A stretch of 64,000 nucleotides of DNA from Alphaproteobacteria bacterium UBA3612 (lineage in GTDB: Bacteria; Pseudomonadota; Alphaproteobacteria; Sphingomonadales; Sphingomonadaceae), in assembly GCA_002375465.1 (NCBI GenBank), contig DFLT01000017.1, positions 124,001 through 188,000 on the forward strand. The letters run 5' to 3'. The notes beneath the pieces were generated by a model. That model was not told the DNA's origin. It worked only from the letters and a program-made list of their open reading frames with translations, and made no database searches. Of the stretch, positions 23,252-32,033 are shown piece by piece; position 1 is the stretch's first letter, and each line of letters opens with the position of its first letter. The position numbers and the translations under genes were made by a program.

Positions 23252-24961
23252 ATGAGTGAAGCAAGCACGGGCGGTGCAATCATACCGCAGCGGCGGTCGA
23301 ATGACGGTCGCGCGCAGCTGAGCGTCCTGCCCCCCCAGTTGGACGCCGTGCGGGAAAATGCCGCCCAGTGGATGCGGCAGCCGCAGGTGCGGCGCATGCT
23401 GCCCATCGGGCTGGCGCTGGCCGGCACGGCGGGGGTGATCGCAATGGCACTGAGCATGGTGGAACCGAACCGCGAGGTGCTGTTCCCCGGCATGGGCGAA
23501 GCCGACAAGGCGCTGATGGTGGAAACGCTGACCGCGCAGGGCTTCGCCGTCGAACTGGACCCGGCGACCGGCGCCGTGACGGTGCCCACCGCCGACCGCC
23601 ACCGCGCCCGCATGGCGCTGGCCGCCGAAGGCCTGCCCGAGGGCGCCGCGATGGGATATGACCTGCTGAACGAAATGCCGTTCGGTACCAGCCGTGCAGT
23701 CGAACGCGCGCGCCTGCAGCAGACGCAGGAAACCGGACTGGCCGCCAGCATAGAGGAAGTCGGCGGCGTCGAAAGCGCGCGCGTCCACATCGCCGCGCCG
23801 GAACCATCCGCCTTCGTGCGCGACAATGGCCAGCCGTCGGCATCCGTGTTCCTGCGCATGAAGCCCGGCCGCGTGCTGGGCGAGGAGCAGGTGACGGCCA
23901 TCGTTCATCTGGTATCGTCATCCGTGCCGGGCCTGTCATCGGACAAGGTCACCGTGATCGACCAGCGCGGTACGCTGCTGTCGAATCAGGCGTCCGGCAT
24001 GTCGTCGATCAGCGGGCAGCGGCTGGCCTATACCAAGCGCGTCGAGGACGAATGGCGGCAGCGGATCGCATCCATCCTGGTGCCGCTGTACGGCATTGAC
24101 AGCTTTTCCGCCGAAGTGGCGCTGGACCTGGATTTCGAGGCGCGCGAGGCGACACAGGAACGCTATGACAAGGAAGGCGCCCTGCGCAGCGAGCAGGTGT
24201 CGCTGTCCGAAAGCGCCGCCGGGCAGCGCGCCGGAGGCATTCCGGGGGCGATCAGCAACCAGCCCCCCGCCAATGCCACGCTGGAAGACGCGAATGCCGA
24301 GGAAGAAGCGCCCGCCCCCGGCCCGGAGGACCGCGACGAAAATTCCGTGCGCAATTACGAACTGAACAAGGAAGTGTCCGTCGTCCGCAAGAGCGTCGGC
24401 GACATACAGCGCGCGTCGGTCGCCATCGTCATCCGCGAGGGCGAGCAGGCCATGCTGGATGGGGATCTGAAAGAGGTCGAGGCGCTGATCGGCGGCGCGC
24501 TGGGCATCAACAAGCAACGTGGCGATCAGCTGGTCGTGCGCAGCCAGAAATTTGCCAGTGGCGACCCCGCCGCCGACATCCCTCTGTGGGAACAGGCCTG
24601 GGTGCACAAATGGGCCTGGCTGGGCGTCGTCCTGATCCTGGGCCTGGTCGCGCTGTTCCTGGTCGGCCGGCCGATGCGCAAATTGCTGAAGGAAGGCAAA
24701 GGCGCGCGTGACGAGGACGCGGCCGCCATGGCGGCGGCAGCCGCGGCGGCGCAGCGGTCCGACGCATCCGCGGCGACCGGCGGCGATATGGGTGCGGCCA
24801 CCGACGAAAATGCGGCGGCGATGTCGCCCCTGCCCGCCATCAGCTATGACGACCGGCTGAACATGCTGCGCGATCTGGTCGCCAGCGACGCGCGGCGCGT
24901 GTCGGCAGCGGTCAGCGACATGATGCTGAAACCGGAAAACGCGGAGAAACAGAATGCCTAG
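23252..24961 (+). CDS. fliF: Flagellar MS-ring protein FliF
   Basis: FliF forms the MS ring in the inner membrane, the base of the basal body. The 569-residue product has a first membrane helix near residues 48-68 (MLPIGLALAGTAGVIAMALSM). The periplasmic ring-building motifs follow (EVLFPGMGEADKALMVETL, PFGTSRAVERARLQQTQETGLAASIEEV). A second membrane helix lies near 450-472 (WAWLGVVLILGLVALFLVG). The cytoplasmic C-terminal tail that binds FliG ends in DMMLKPENAEK. It overlaps fliG by 8 bp. Confidence 0.96.
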   Translation: MSEASTGGAIIPQRRSNDGRAQLSVLPPQLDAVRENAAQWMRQPQVRRMLPIGLALAGTAGVIAMALSMVEPNREVLFPGMGEADKALMVETLTAQGFAVELDPATGAVTVPTADRHRARMALAAEGLPEGAAMGYDLLNEMPFGTSRAVERARLQQTQETGLAASIEEVGGVESARVHIAAPEPSAFVRDNGQPSASVFLRMKPGRVLGEEQVTAIVHLVSSSVPGLSSDKVTVIDQRGTLLSNQASGMSSISGQRLAYTKRVEDEWRQRIASILVPLYGIDSFSAEVALDLDFEAREATQERYDKEGALRSEQVSLSESAAGQRAGGIPGAISNQPPANATLEDANAEEEAPAPGPEDRDENSVRNYELNKEVSVVRKSVGDIQRASVAIVIREGEQAMLDGDLKEVEALIGGALGINKQRGDQLVVRSQKFASGDPAADIPLWEQAWVHKWAWLGVVLILGLVALFLVGRPMRKLLKEGKGARDEDAAAMAAAAAAAQRSDASAATGGDMGAATDENAAAMSPLPAISYDDRLNMLRDLVASDARRVSAAVSDMMLKPENAEKQNA

Positions 24962-26000
24962 TGCAGCATTGGTCGCCGCGGACACGTCCCCCGGCACGGC
25001 GGTGGCGGCCGCCAGCATCTCCCCGGCGCAGAAAGTCGCCGTCCTGCTGATGCTGCTGGGCGAGGACGAGGCCGCGTCGATCATCGAGCATCTATCCCCG
25101 GCGCAGGTAGAAATGCTGGGCCCCGCCATGCAGGAAGTCGCCAGCCTGGACCGGGCGACGACCGGTCAGGTCGTCGATGAATTTTTGATGCTGGCGGGGG
25201 AGCGGTCCGGCCTGGACAATGGCCTGGATTTTTTTCGGTCGACGGTAACCCGCGCACTGGGCGAGGCGCGCAGCGACGATGTCCTGCAGCGCGCAACAAG
25301 TTTCAAGGATCGTCATTCCCTGCCCGGTTTCGACTGGTTCGGGCCGCGCACCATCGCGCAGATCCTGGAAGGGCAGCATCCGCAGGTGGTGGCGGCAACG
25401 CTGACCCTGATCAATGCCGACGTCGCCGCGTTCGTCATCCGTACCCTGGCCGAAGAGGAGCAGGTAGACATCATCTATCGGCTGGCGCGGCTGTCGGAAC
25501 TGAGCAACGATGCGATCACGACGCTGATCACCGGCTTCGGCACATTGCTGGAACCCGGCCTCGCCATTCCGGGATCGGAAATTTCCGGCACATTGCTGGC
25601 GGTGGAAATCCTGAAGGCGCTGCCCGACGAAACGAACAAGTCGCTGCTGGCCCGTATCGCCGAACGCGATCAGGCGCTGGGCGCGCGGATCGAGGAGGAC
25701 ATGCTGCGTTTCGAGGATCTGGAAGGCCTGCCATCGCGCAGCCTGCAGCAATTGATGCAGGCCATCGATCCCGATGTGCTGGCGAAGGCGCTGACCTCTG
25801 CGCCGGAAGATCTGAAGGCGAAGGTCTTTGCCGGCATGTCGACACGTGCGGTGCAGACCATCGAGGACAATATGAAGGACGGCGGCCCCGTGTCGAAGAA
25901 GGACATATTGCAGGCGCGGGCGGAGATCATCCGCACCGCGCGGGCCATGGGCGAGGCGGGCGACATCGTCCTGAAGGAGGAAACCGCCGATGTCCTTTAA
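24954..26000 (+). CDS. fliG: Flagellar motor switch protein FliG
   Basis: FliG is the rotor ring protein that contacts the stator and generates torque. The 348-residue product has the typical N-terminal domain (SPAQKVAVLLMLLGEDEAASIIEHL), the middle EHPQ-like region (EGQHPQVVAATLTLI), and the C-terminal torque domain with charged residues (LPSRSLQQLMQAIDPDVLAKALTSA, AGMSTRAVQTIEDNM). It overlaps fliF by 8 bp and fliH by 11 bp. Length and motifs are normal. Confidence 0.96.
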   Translation: MPSAALVAADTSPGTAVAAASISPAQKVAVLLMLLGEDEAASIIEHLSPAQVEMLGPAMQEVASLDRATTGQVVDEFLMLAGERSGLDNGLDFFRSTVTRALGEARSDDVLQRATSFKDRHSLPGFDWFGPRTIAQILEGQHPQVVAATLTLINADVAAFVIRTLAEEEQVDIIYRLARLSELSNDAITTLITGFGTLLEPGLAIPGSEISGTLLAVEILKALPDETNKSLLARIAERDQALGARIEEDMLRFEDLEGLPSRSLQQLMQAIDPDVLAKALTSAPEDLKAKVFAGMSTRAVQTIEDNMKDGGPVSKKDILQARAEIIRTARAMGEAGDIVLKEETADVL

Positions 26001-26697
26001 GGCCGCGACGTTCCTGCGCGACGATGAGGATGAGGATGTGGCCGAGACCGCATTTTCACCCGCGCCCGCCGCACCACAACGCTCCGCCTTCGTCCCCAGC
26101 GAGGCCTTTCAGATCGGCGCGACCCGCATCGTCGATCTGCGGCAGGCGGTGGAAACATCCTCCCCCGTCGGGGCGACTCTGACACGTCAATTACCGAATC
26201 AGGATGAAGAGGAAGAAGAGGCGGCAATGCCGCCCGTCGACCCCGACACGATCCGGGCTGAAGGCTTTGCGGCGGGCAGGCGCGCCGCCGAAGAGGAGTA
26301 TCGTGCAGACCACGCGGCGCTGCGCGCCCTGATCGCCAATCTGGACAATGCGGTCATGAAACAGCTGAGCGTCGAGGCGGATGCGATCGGCCCGGCGCTG
26401 GGGCGGCTGGCGCTGTCCATCGCACGCGACGTCGTCGGCGATGCGCAGGCGGTCTCGCCGGAAAGCATCGCGAAGCGGGTCGAAACTGCGCTGGAGGCGT
26501 TCAGGGAAGCGCGCAAGAAGCCGGTCCTGACCATCAATGCGGCGGATGCGGCCTTTATCGAGGCGTCGCCCATGCGCATGACGATTGCCACGGACGCGGA
26601 CATGCCGCGCGGTGATTTCCACCTGAAATGCGGCGACACGGAAATACTGGACCGCATTTCCCAACGGCTGGCGCTGGCCGAAAGGGCGGTGACCTAA
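25990..26697 (+). CDS. fliH: Flagellar export apparatus stator protein FliH
   Basis: FliH regulates the export ATPase FliI and links it to the C ring. The 235-residue product has an acidic, Pro-rich N-terminus, a coiled-coil middle starting with EGFAAGRRAAEEEYRADHAALRALI, and the C-terminal FliH/HrpE domain (LALSIARDVVGD, IAKRVETALEAF, GDTEILDRISQRLA). It ends one base before the fliI GTG. Family sequence conservation is low, so identity also rests on position between fliG and fliI. Confidence 0.88.
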   Translation: MSFKAATFLRDDEDEDVAETAFSPAPAAPQRSAFVPSEAFQIGATRIVDLRQAVETSSPVGATLTRQLPNQDEEEEEAAMPPVDPDTIRAEGFAAGRRAAEEEYRADHAALRALIANLDNAVMKQLSVEADAIGPALGRLALSIARDVVGDAQAVSPESIAKRVETALEAFREARKKPVLTINAADAAFIEASPMRMTIATDADMPRGDFHLKCGDTEILDRISQRLALAERAVT

Positions 26698-28041
26698 GTG
26701 ACGGCGGTCGCGATCAACGAGCGTGCGGCGCAGTGGCTGGCCGATGCAGAGGCGCGCCTGCCCGATTTCACGCCGTCGCCATCGGGACGCATCCGCGCCT
26801 TTGACGGGGTATTGATGGAGGCGACGGGCCTGGATGCGCCGACGGGTACGCTGTGCCAGATCGAGGCGACGGGTACCGACACGATCGACGGAGAGATCAT
26901 CGGCTTTCGCAACGATCGCGCCCTGCTGATGAGTCTGGACGCCGGCGGCTATGTGCGCCCCGGCGCCCGCGTGAAGAAAATCAGTACCGATCCGTCCGTC
27001 CGCGTCGGCGACGAATTGCTGGGCCGCGTGATCGACGGGCGCGGACGCAGCATAGACGGGGGCAGCCAGCCTGTGCCGGCCGCGCGCTGGCCGCTGCGCG
27101 GACCCCGCCGCAATGCGCTGCAGAATGAATCGGTGACGGAGGCCCTGGACGTCGGCGTGCGCAGCATCAATGCGGCGCTGACCATCGGCAAGGGCCAGAG
27201 GATCGGCATCGTCGCCGGATCGGGCGTCGGCAAATCCGTGCTGCTGGGCATGCTGGCGCGCTATACATCCGCCGATATCGTCGTCATCGCCCTGATCGGC
27301 GAACGCGGCCGCGAAGTATCGGATTTCTGCCGCGAGCATCTGGTCGGCGAAAGCGCGACGCGCACGGTCGTCGTCGCCGTCCCCGCCGACCAGTCCCCCG
27401 TGCTGAGACTGCGCGGCGCCGAGCGCGCGACCGCCATTGCGGAATATTATCGCGACCAGGGCAAATCCGTCCTGCTGATCCTGGACAGCCTGACCCGCGT
27501 TGCGCACGCACAGCGCGAGATCGGCCTGGCACTGGGCGAGCCGCCAACGTCAAAAGGCTATCCCCCGTCCGTGTTCAGTCTGGTGCCGAAGCTGGTCGAG
27601 CGCGCCGGTGCAGCGCCGGGGGGCGGATCGATCACCGCCATCTATACGGTGCTGGCGGACGGCGATGACGTGGAGGGCGATCCCGTGGTCGATTCGGCGC
27701 GCGCCATCCTGGACGGGCATATCGTGCTGTCACGGCAAATTGCCGAACGCGGCCTCTATCCCGCAATCGATCTGGGCCGCTCCGTCAGCCGCACCATGCA
27801 GGACGTCGTCCGTCCGGCCCATATGAAGCGGGCCATGGCCCTGCGCCGCGCGAACGGCGTTTACGAACAGAATGCCGATCTGGTGACGCTGGGCGCCTAT
27901 AAGCCCGGCCAGAATGTCGAACTGGACGAGGCGATGCAAAGGCGCCCGCTGTTCGAGGCATTCATGGCGCAGTCGCGCGACGAACGCGTCGATTATGCCG
28001 GCGCCGTCGCCGATCTGGAAACGCTGATGGCGCCCCGATGA
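26698..28041 (+). CDS. fliI: Flagellum-specific export ATPase FliI
   Basis: FliI is the F1-beta-like ATPase of the export apparatus. The 447-residue product carries the Walker A motif GSGVGKSVL near residue 174 and the Walker B region VLLILDSLTRVAHAQREIGLALGEPP. The signature SVFSLVPKLVERAG follows. The GTG at 26698 directly follows the fliH stop and is consistent with coupling. It overlaps fliJ by 4 bp (ATGA). Confidence 0.96.
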   Translation: MTAVAINERAAQWLADAEARLPDFTPSPSGRIRAFDGVLMEATGLDAPTGTLCQIEATGTDTIDGEIIGFRNDRALLMSLDAGGYVRPGARVKKISTDPSVRVGDELLGRVIDGRGRSIDGGSQPVPAARWPLRGPRRNALQNESVTEALDVGVRSINAALTIGKGQRIGIVAGSGVGKSVLLGMLARYTSADIVVIALIGERGREVSDFCREHLVGESATRTVVVAVPADQSPVLRLRGAERATAIAEYYRDQGKSVLLILDSLTRVAHAQREIGLALGEPPTSKGYPPSVFSLVPKLVERAGAAPGGGSITAIYTVLADGDDVEGDPVVDSARAILDGHIVLSRQIAERGLYPAIDLGRSVSRTMQDVVRPAHMKRAMALRRANGVYEQNADLVTLGAYKPGQNVELDEAMQRRPLFEAFMAQSRDERVDYAGAVADLETLMAPR

Positions 28042-28445
28042 CCCGGGGAGAGCGTGTCAAGCGACTGGTTGCCCTGCGCGAGACGGAAAGCCGTATCGCC
28101 CGCCTGCACCAGCAGCAAACCGCCCGTTCGCGCGACGATTGCCGCGAGCTGACGGCCCGCATAGAGGAACTGATCGACGCCTATCAGCCAAGCGTCGGTC
28201 CATCGTCGGCAGGCACCCTGCGGAACTATGCCGCCCAGCGGGAGGGGCTGGGACGAAGCAGGACCGAGACGGCACGGCGCCTGGGGCATCTGGAACAATA
28301 TCTGGAAACCGCGAGCGAAGCCTGCCGCGCCGCAGAAAAACGCGCCCAAGGCGTAGAAAAACTGGCGGACCGCATCAGGCGAGAGGAAGTTCGCGACGCC
28401 GAGCGGAAACGCGAGCGATCACAGGTTTTTATCAGGAAGCGATAG
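28038..28445 (+). CDS. fliJ: Flagellar export protein FliJ
   Basis: FliJ is a small coiled-coil protein that acts with FliI and FlhA in substrate export. The 135-residue product is almost entirely charged helix (RVKRLVALRETESRIARLHQ, then EKRAQGVEKLADRIRREEVRDAERKRERSQ), as expected. Primary sequence is poorly conserved in this family, so position after fliI is important evidence. It is the last gene of the fliE transcript; a separate sigma54 promoter for fliK follows within 40 bp. Confidence 0.82.
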   Translation: MTRGERVKRLVALRETESRIARLHQQQTARSRDDCRELTARIEELIDAYQPSVGPSSAGTLRNYAAQREGLGRSRTETARRLGHLEQYLETASEACRAAEKRAQGVEKLADRIRREEVRDAERKRERSQVFIRKR

Positions 28446-28481
28446 GCCCGCGCGCACAATCGGCGCGGCTTTTGCCGAAAT

Positions 28482-28496
28482 TGGTACGGCTCTTGC
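28482..28496 (+). promoter_or_regulatory. Sigma54 promoter of the fliK operon
   Basis: TGGTACG-GCTC-TTGC followed by T matches the RpoN consensus with one substitution (T for C at the fourth position) and correct spacing. It lies 43 bp before the fliK ATG and would drive fliK through flhB. Confidence 0.85.
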
Positions 28497-28538
28497 TGAT
28501 GAAGGGATGACTATCCGATCCCGACAGAAAGCCGTCAC

Positions 28539-29936
28539 ATGCTAAGCGTTACCTCTGCCCCCAAGGCACCGGCAAACCCGGCAGCAGGAAGCCCGCAATC
28601 ACCGGTCGACAGCCTGTTTGCGGGTATCATGGTGCAGATGGGGGAGGCATCGGCAAAGGCTGGTGTCGCCGGGCTGAGTGACGGCGCCAAATTATTGGCG
28701 GACGGCGCAGAGGTGCTGACAACCGACGGCACGGAAGCCCCCACGCCTGCCGTGGGCGATCCGCAAGCGGCGAAAGATGCGGCGCTTGAGGCAGCCGTCA
28801 CCATGGCGGGCGCGGAAGATGGCGCGAAGGCAGCGCCGGGTGCGGAGAAAGAGGCGCCTGCCCTGCCCCCCTCGACACCCGCAACCACCATTATTGCCGA
28901 ATCATTGCAGACACCGCCCAACGGCAAGGAGGGTGCGAAGACGCCTGCCACGACCGAAGAGGCAGGCGGAGACGATGACGCCCTGGATGTGACGAGCGGC
29001 GACAATATCCTTCCTGCCGGACAAGCGCCGGTAGGGGCAGCGCTTGCCGCAAATGCCGCGTCGCCGTCCACGGACATTACACCCGAAACTGGAACGGAGA
29101 GCGGCATTGCCGCGGCCACGCTGGGTAGCGCGGCAGGTCTGGCGAATGGCACACGCGCACCCGCCACACAGAAACTGCGCTCCTCCGCAGCCGGGCTGGC
29201 CGGTGACGCGACGCAGCAACCTGCGGCCACGGAGGCGCCCGGAGCCACGGCCGCGCGGCTACAACCCGCTGATGGCGGCGCGCGCGCAGTTAATGCGATG
29301 GAGGGCGCCCAGGCAGACATTGACGGACACATGAGGGGGGGCAATGCCACTCTGCTGTCGGAAGGATCGCTGGCACGAACGGCAGACGCGGCTTTGTCGG
29401 CCGACGACCGCCTCTCCCTCGTGCCGGCAGCCAATAATGATCGCCCCGCAGGCACAAGCGCCGCCCCCCTGCCAGCCCTGCCCCCTGCGGGCGAAACCGG
29501 CATTGCGGCGCGCGATGCCGCCGAAACCGCATGGGCCGAACAGGCCGCAAAGGGCCTGATGGCGAAGCTGGATGGCGGCGCAACGCAGGCCCGCTTTCGC
29601 CTGACGCCGGAGGCAATGGGCACCGTCGATATCAGCGTTTCGTTCGATACCGGCACGCCGAAGGTAAGTTTCGCCGTCGGTAATGATGCAGCGCGTGCGG
29701 CAATCGATTCCGCACTGCCGCGCCTGGGCGACATGCTGGAGCGGAACTTGGCGGAAAATGGCGCCGCCAATGCGGAGACGTCATCGCGGCAATCATCTGC
29801 ACGCCAAGAACAGCAGCCGGACCAACAGCCATCGCATGCGCGGCGGTGGGAGGCGCAGCCGGACGAAGCCGAGCGCCGCATTTCAATCAGCGACAGCAAG
29901 AATGAGGAGGGCGGGCGCCTGCGCCTGTTTGCATAG
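28539..29936 (+). CDS. fliK: Flagellar hook-length control protein FliK
   Basis: FliK measures hook length and switches export from hook to filament substrates. The 465-residue product has a long Ala/Pro/Gly-rich, disordered N-terminal ruler region. Near residues 340-420 is the conserved C-terminal domain (ARFRLTPEAMGTVDISVSFDTG, RAAIDSALPRLGDMLERNLAENG), followed by a Gln/Arg-rich tail. It starts its own sigma54 transcript. The start is supported by position; only a weak Shine-Dalgarno (ACAGAAAG) is visible. Confidence 0.9.
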   Translation: MLSVTSAPKAPANPAAGSPQSPVDSLFAGIMVQMGEASAKAGVAGLSDGAKLLADGAEVLTTDGTEAPTPAVGDPQAAKDAALEAAVTMAGAEDGAKAAPGAEKEAPALPPSTPATTIIAESLQTPPNGKEGAKTPATTEEAGGDDDALDVTSGDNILPAGQAPVGAALAANAASPSTDITPETGTESGIAAATLGSAAGLANGTRAPATQKLRSSAAGLAGDATQQPAATEAPGATAARLQPADGGARAVNAMEGAQADIDGHMRGGNATLLSEGSLARTADAALSADDRLSLVPAANNDRPAGTSAAPLPALPPAGETGIAARDAAETAWAEQAAKGLMAKLDGGATQARFRLTPEAMGTVDISVSFDTGTPKVSFAVGNDAARAAIDSALPRLGDMLERNLAENGAANAETSSRQSSARQEQQPDQQPSHARRWEAQPDEAERRISISDSKNEEGGRLRLFA

Positions 29937-29938
29937 AG

Positions 29939-30436
29939 ATGGCAAAGAACGTCCAGACGGCGCCGGCGAACGACGCCGCAGCAAAGCCGAAATCGAAGAT
30001 GAAATGGGTCCTGCTGCTGACCCCGCTGCTGTTGGTGGTCGGCGGCGGCGGCGCGGCGGGCGCCTATTATTTCCTGCAATCGGGCACGGGCGGAAAACAT
30101 GAAGAAGCGCCACCGCCGGTGCCGTTGTCCTATTACACCATGGAGGATGCGCTGATCAGCAATATCGTTGATTCGCCGCAGCTGGTGCAGGTGAAGATCG
30201 CCATGGCGACCGATGCCGGGCCGGAGTTTCTGGACGGTGTCAAAGCGCACGAAACGGCCATCCGCGCCGAACTGCTGACCGAGTTGATGAGCGCAAAGGC
30301 CGATGACCTGTCAAGCCGCGCCGGCAAGGCCGCGCTGCGCGCGGAGATGCGCGACGCGGTGAACGCCGAACTGAAGAAGCGCGTCGGCGAGGATGGCATT
30401 ACCGAGGTGCTGTTTACCGACATGGTGATCCAGTGA
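29939..30436 (+). CDS. fliL: Flagellar basal-body-associated protein FliL
   Basis: FliL is a single-pass inner-membrane protein that surrounds the stator and supports motor function. The 165-residue product has a short basic N-terminus, a membrane helix near residues 22-45 (WVLLLTPLLLVVGGGGAAGAYYFL), and the periplasmic stomatin-like domain (LVQVKIAMATDAGPEFLDGVKAHETAIRAELL, ending DGITEVLFTDMVIQ). It lies 2 bp after fliK and overlaps fliM. Confidence 0.93.
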   Translation: MAKNVQTAPANDAAAKPKSKMKWVLLLTPLLLVVGGGGAAGAYYFLQSGTGGKHEEAPPPVPLSYYTMEDALISNIVDSPQLVQVKIAMATDAGPEFLDGVKAHETAIRAELLTELMSAKADDLSSRAGKAALRAEMRDAVNAELKKRVGEDGITEVLFTDMVIQ

Positions 30437-31374
30437 ACGCACAGGTGGAGCTGGAAGAAGTCGTAGATGAGGAATCGCAGGAGGATTCCGGGCCGGAGCG
30501 CATCGACCTGCTGGCGCATTACGGCACGCTGGCAAGGTCCCGCGATGAAGCCAATTTCGTGTCCATGGGCCAGCGCCTCGGCGTGCGGGTCGCGCAGGCA
30601 ATGGCACGCTATTGCGGCCATTCGCTGTACCAATCGTCCGCCATCGCCGTCCCGGAACAAGCAGCCGCGTCGGCTGACGACATTTATATCGCGCATTTCC
30701 AGATCGAGGACACGCGCGACCCGCTGTGCCTGCTGGTGTCGCCCGTCGCGATCGAACGCGTCATCGCGGCCCTGTTCGGGGCGGATGAAAGCGAAATCCT
30801 GGCCGCCGCGCCCATTCTGCGGCCTGAGCAGACCCATGTGGACCGCGCCGTCCTGGAACGCGTGGTCACGGAACTGGAAAGTGCGATTGGCAGCCTGATG
30901 CGCGACGTTCCGGGGATAGCCCTGGCTGGCCGGACCGGCAAGCTGGTGCAGATGCCGGCGGATTCGCTGGATCTGGACAGCGGATATGTCGCCATCCACC
31001 TGGAGAGCGAAGGTGTGACGACGACGTCGGCAGAGGTCAGTTTTCTGATCCCCCGGCAGGCGGCCGCGCGCCTGGCACGGGGCGTCGCGAGCAGCCGCAG
31101 ATCCGCGCCGGAGAGGGCGTCCTGGCGCACCCGCCTGCGCGCAGCGGTCATGGATATCGAGCTGGAGGCGCGCGCGCCTATCGCGCATTTCCACATGCCG
31201 CTGGCACGCGTCCTGACGCTGAGCGACGGCGAGGAAATCGCCATCGCGCCGACGGGTGCCGCGAACCTGTCGATCGACGGCATTCCGATCGCCGCCGGCG
31301 AGCCAGGCGAGCAGCACGGCCAGCGGGCGGTACGCCTGACCAAATTACATACAGCGCCGACGATTTCCGGCTGA
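30433..31374 (+). CDS. fliM: Divergent flagellar motor switch protein FliM, without a recognisable CheY-binding motif
   Basis: FliM forms the C ring with FliG and FliN and normally binds phosphorylated CheY through an N-terminal LSQ-EID-LL segment. The 313-residue product begins with an acidic stretch (VELEEVVDEESQEDSG) and IDLLAHYGTLARS; the canonical motif is not seen. The middle domain is also divergent, though LLVSPVAIERVIAALFG fits the usual pattern. The C-terminal SpoA-like domain is recognisable (MDIELEARAPIAHFHMPLARVLTLSDGEEIAI). Position between fliL and fliN makes the identity firm. It starts with GTG at 30433, overlapping the fliL stop. Confidence 0.88.
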   Translation: MNAQVELEEVVDEESQEDSGPERIDLLAHYGTLARSRDEANFVSMGQRLGVRVAQAMARYCGHSLYQSSAIAVPEQAAASADDIYIAHFQIEDTRDPLCLLVSPVAIERVIAALFGADESEILAAAPILRPEQTHVDRAVLERVVTELESAIGSLMRDVPGIALAGRTGKLVQMPADSLDLDSGYVAIHLESEGVTTTSAEVSFLIPRQAAARLARGVASSRRSAPERASWRTRLRAAVMDIELEARAPIAHFHMPLARVLTLSDGEEIAIAPTGAANLSIDGIPIAAGEPGEQHGQRAVRLTKLHTAPTISG

Positions 31375-31386
31375 ACGGGAGAGTGG

Positions 31387-31740
31387 ATGATGAGTGACGT
31401 CAAGGAAATGGCGGCGAACGGCGACGCCGGAAAGGCCGGAAACGCGGCGAATGCCGGGGCCGGACGGGAAAGCGCGTTCAGTTCCCGCCTGCTGGAGATG
31501 ATATCGGTGCGGCTGAGCGTCGAACTGGGCGGAACCAAGATCCGCCTGCGCGACCTGCTGGCACTGGAAGAAAACAGCGTCGTCGAACTGGACAGCGAAC
31601 TGGATGCGCCGCTGTCTATCTATGCCAATGGCACGCTGCTGGGGCATGGCGAGGTCGTGCGTAGCGGCCAGCGGTTCGGCATTCGCATCACAGAGATCAG
31701 CGAAACGCGTGAGCGGATCGCCTCGGTCGACCAGATCTAG
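31387..31740 (+). CDS. fliN: Flagellar motor switch protein FliN
   Basis: FliN completes the C ring and helps export. The 117-residue product has a Gly/Ala-rich N-terminus and a full SpoA domain (LLEMISVRLSVELGGTKIRLRDLLALEENSVVELD, GEVVRSGQRFGIRITEI). Two adjacent ATGs at 31387 and 31390 are possible starts. It lies 12 bp after fliM and 8 bp before fliO. Confidence 0.95.
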   Translation: MMSDVKEMAANGDAGKAGNAANAGAGRESAFSSRLLEMISVRLSVELGGTKIRLRDLLALEENSVVELDSELDAPLSIYANGTLLGHGEVVRSGQRFGIRITEISETRERIASVDQI

Positions 31741-31748
31741 GCCCGTTC

Positions 31749-32033
31749 ATGACCGAGTATGTCCTGCGTCTGGTGCTGCTGCTGCCGCTGATCTGCGGCC
31801 TGATCGTCGGCGGCCTGTGGCTGACCAAAAGAGTACAGGAACGCGCCGCCGGCCTGGGCGGCAAGACCCGTACCGTGCGCCTGGAAGAGGTCATGTCGCT
31901 GACGCCGACGACGAAGGTCGCGGTGCTGAGCTTTGCCGGTGAACGCATTCTGGTGTCCATCGGCAAGAACGGTGTCACGCGCCTGGCGCGGGCGAGGGCA
32001 GATGATGCGACCGATGAAGGCGACGTGATATGA
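31749..32033 (+). CDS. fliO: Flagellar biosynthesis protein FliO
   Basis: FliO is a small membrane protein that stabilises FliP during assembly of the export gate. The 94-residue product has one membrane helix near residues 5-25 (LRLVLLLPLICGLIVGGLWL) followed by a short cytoplasmic domain (RTVRLEEVMSLTPTTKVAVLSFAGERILVSI). Families of FliO vary greatly in length; this is a short form. It overlaps fliP by ATGA. Confidence 0.88.
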   Translation: MTEYVLRLVLLLPLICGLIVGGLWLTKRVQERAAGLGGKTRTVRLEEVMSLTPTTKVAVLSFAGERILVSIGKNGVTRLARARADDATDEGDVI

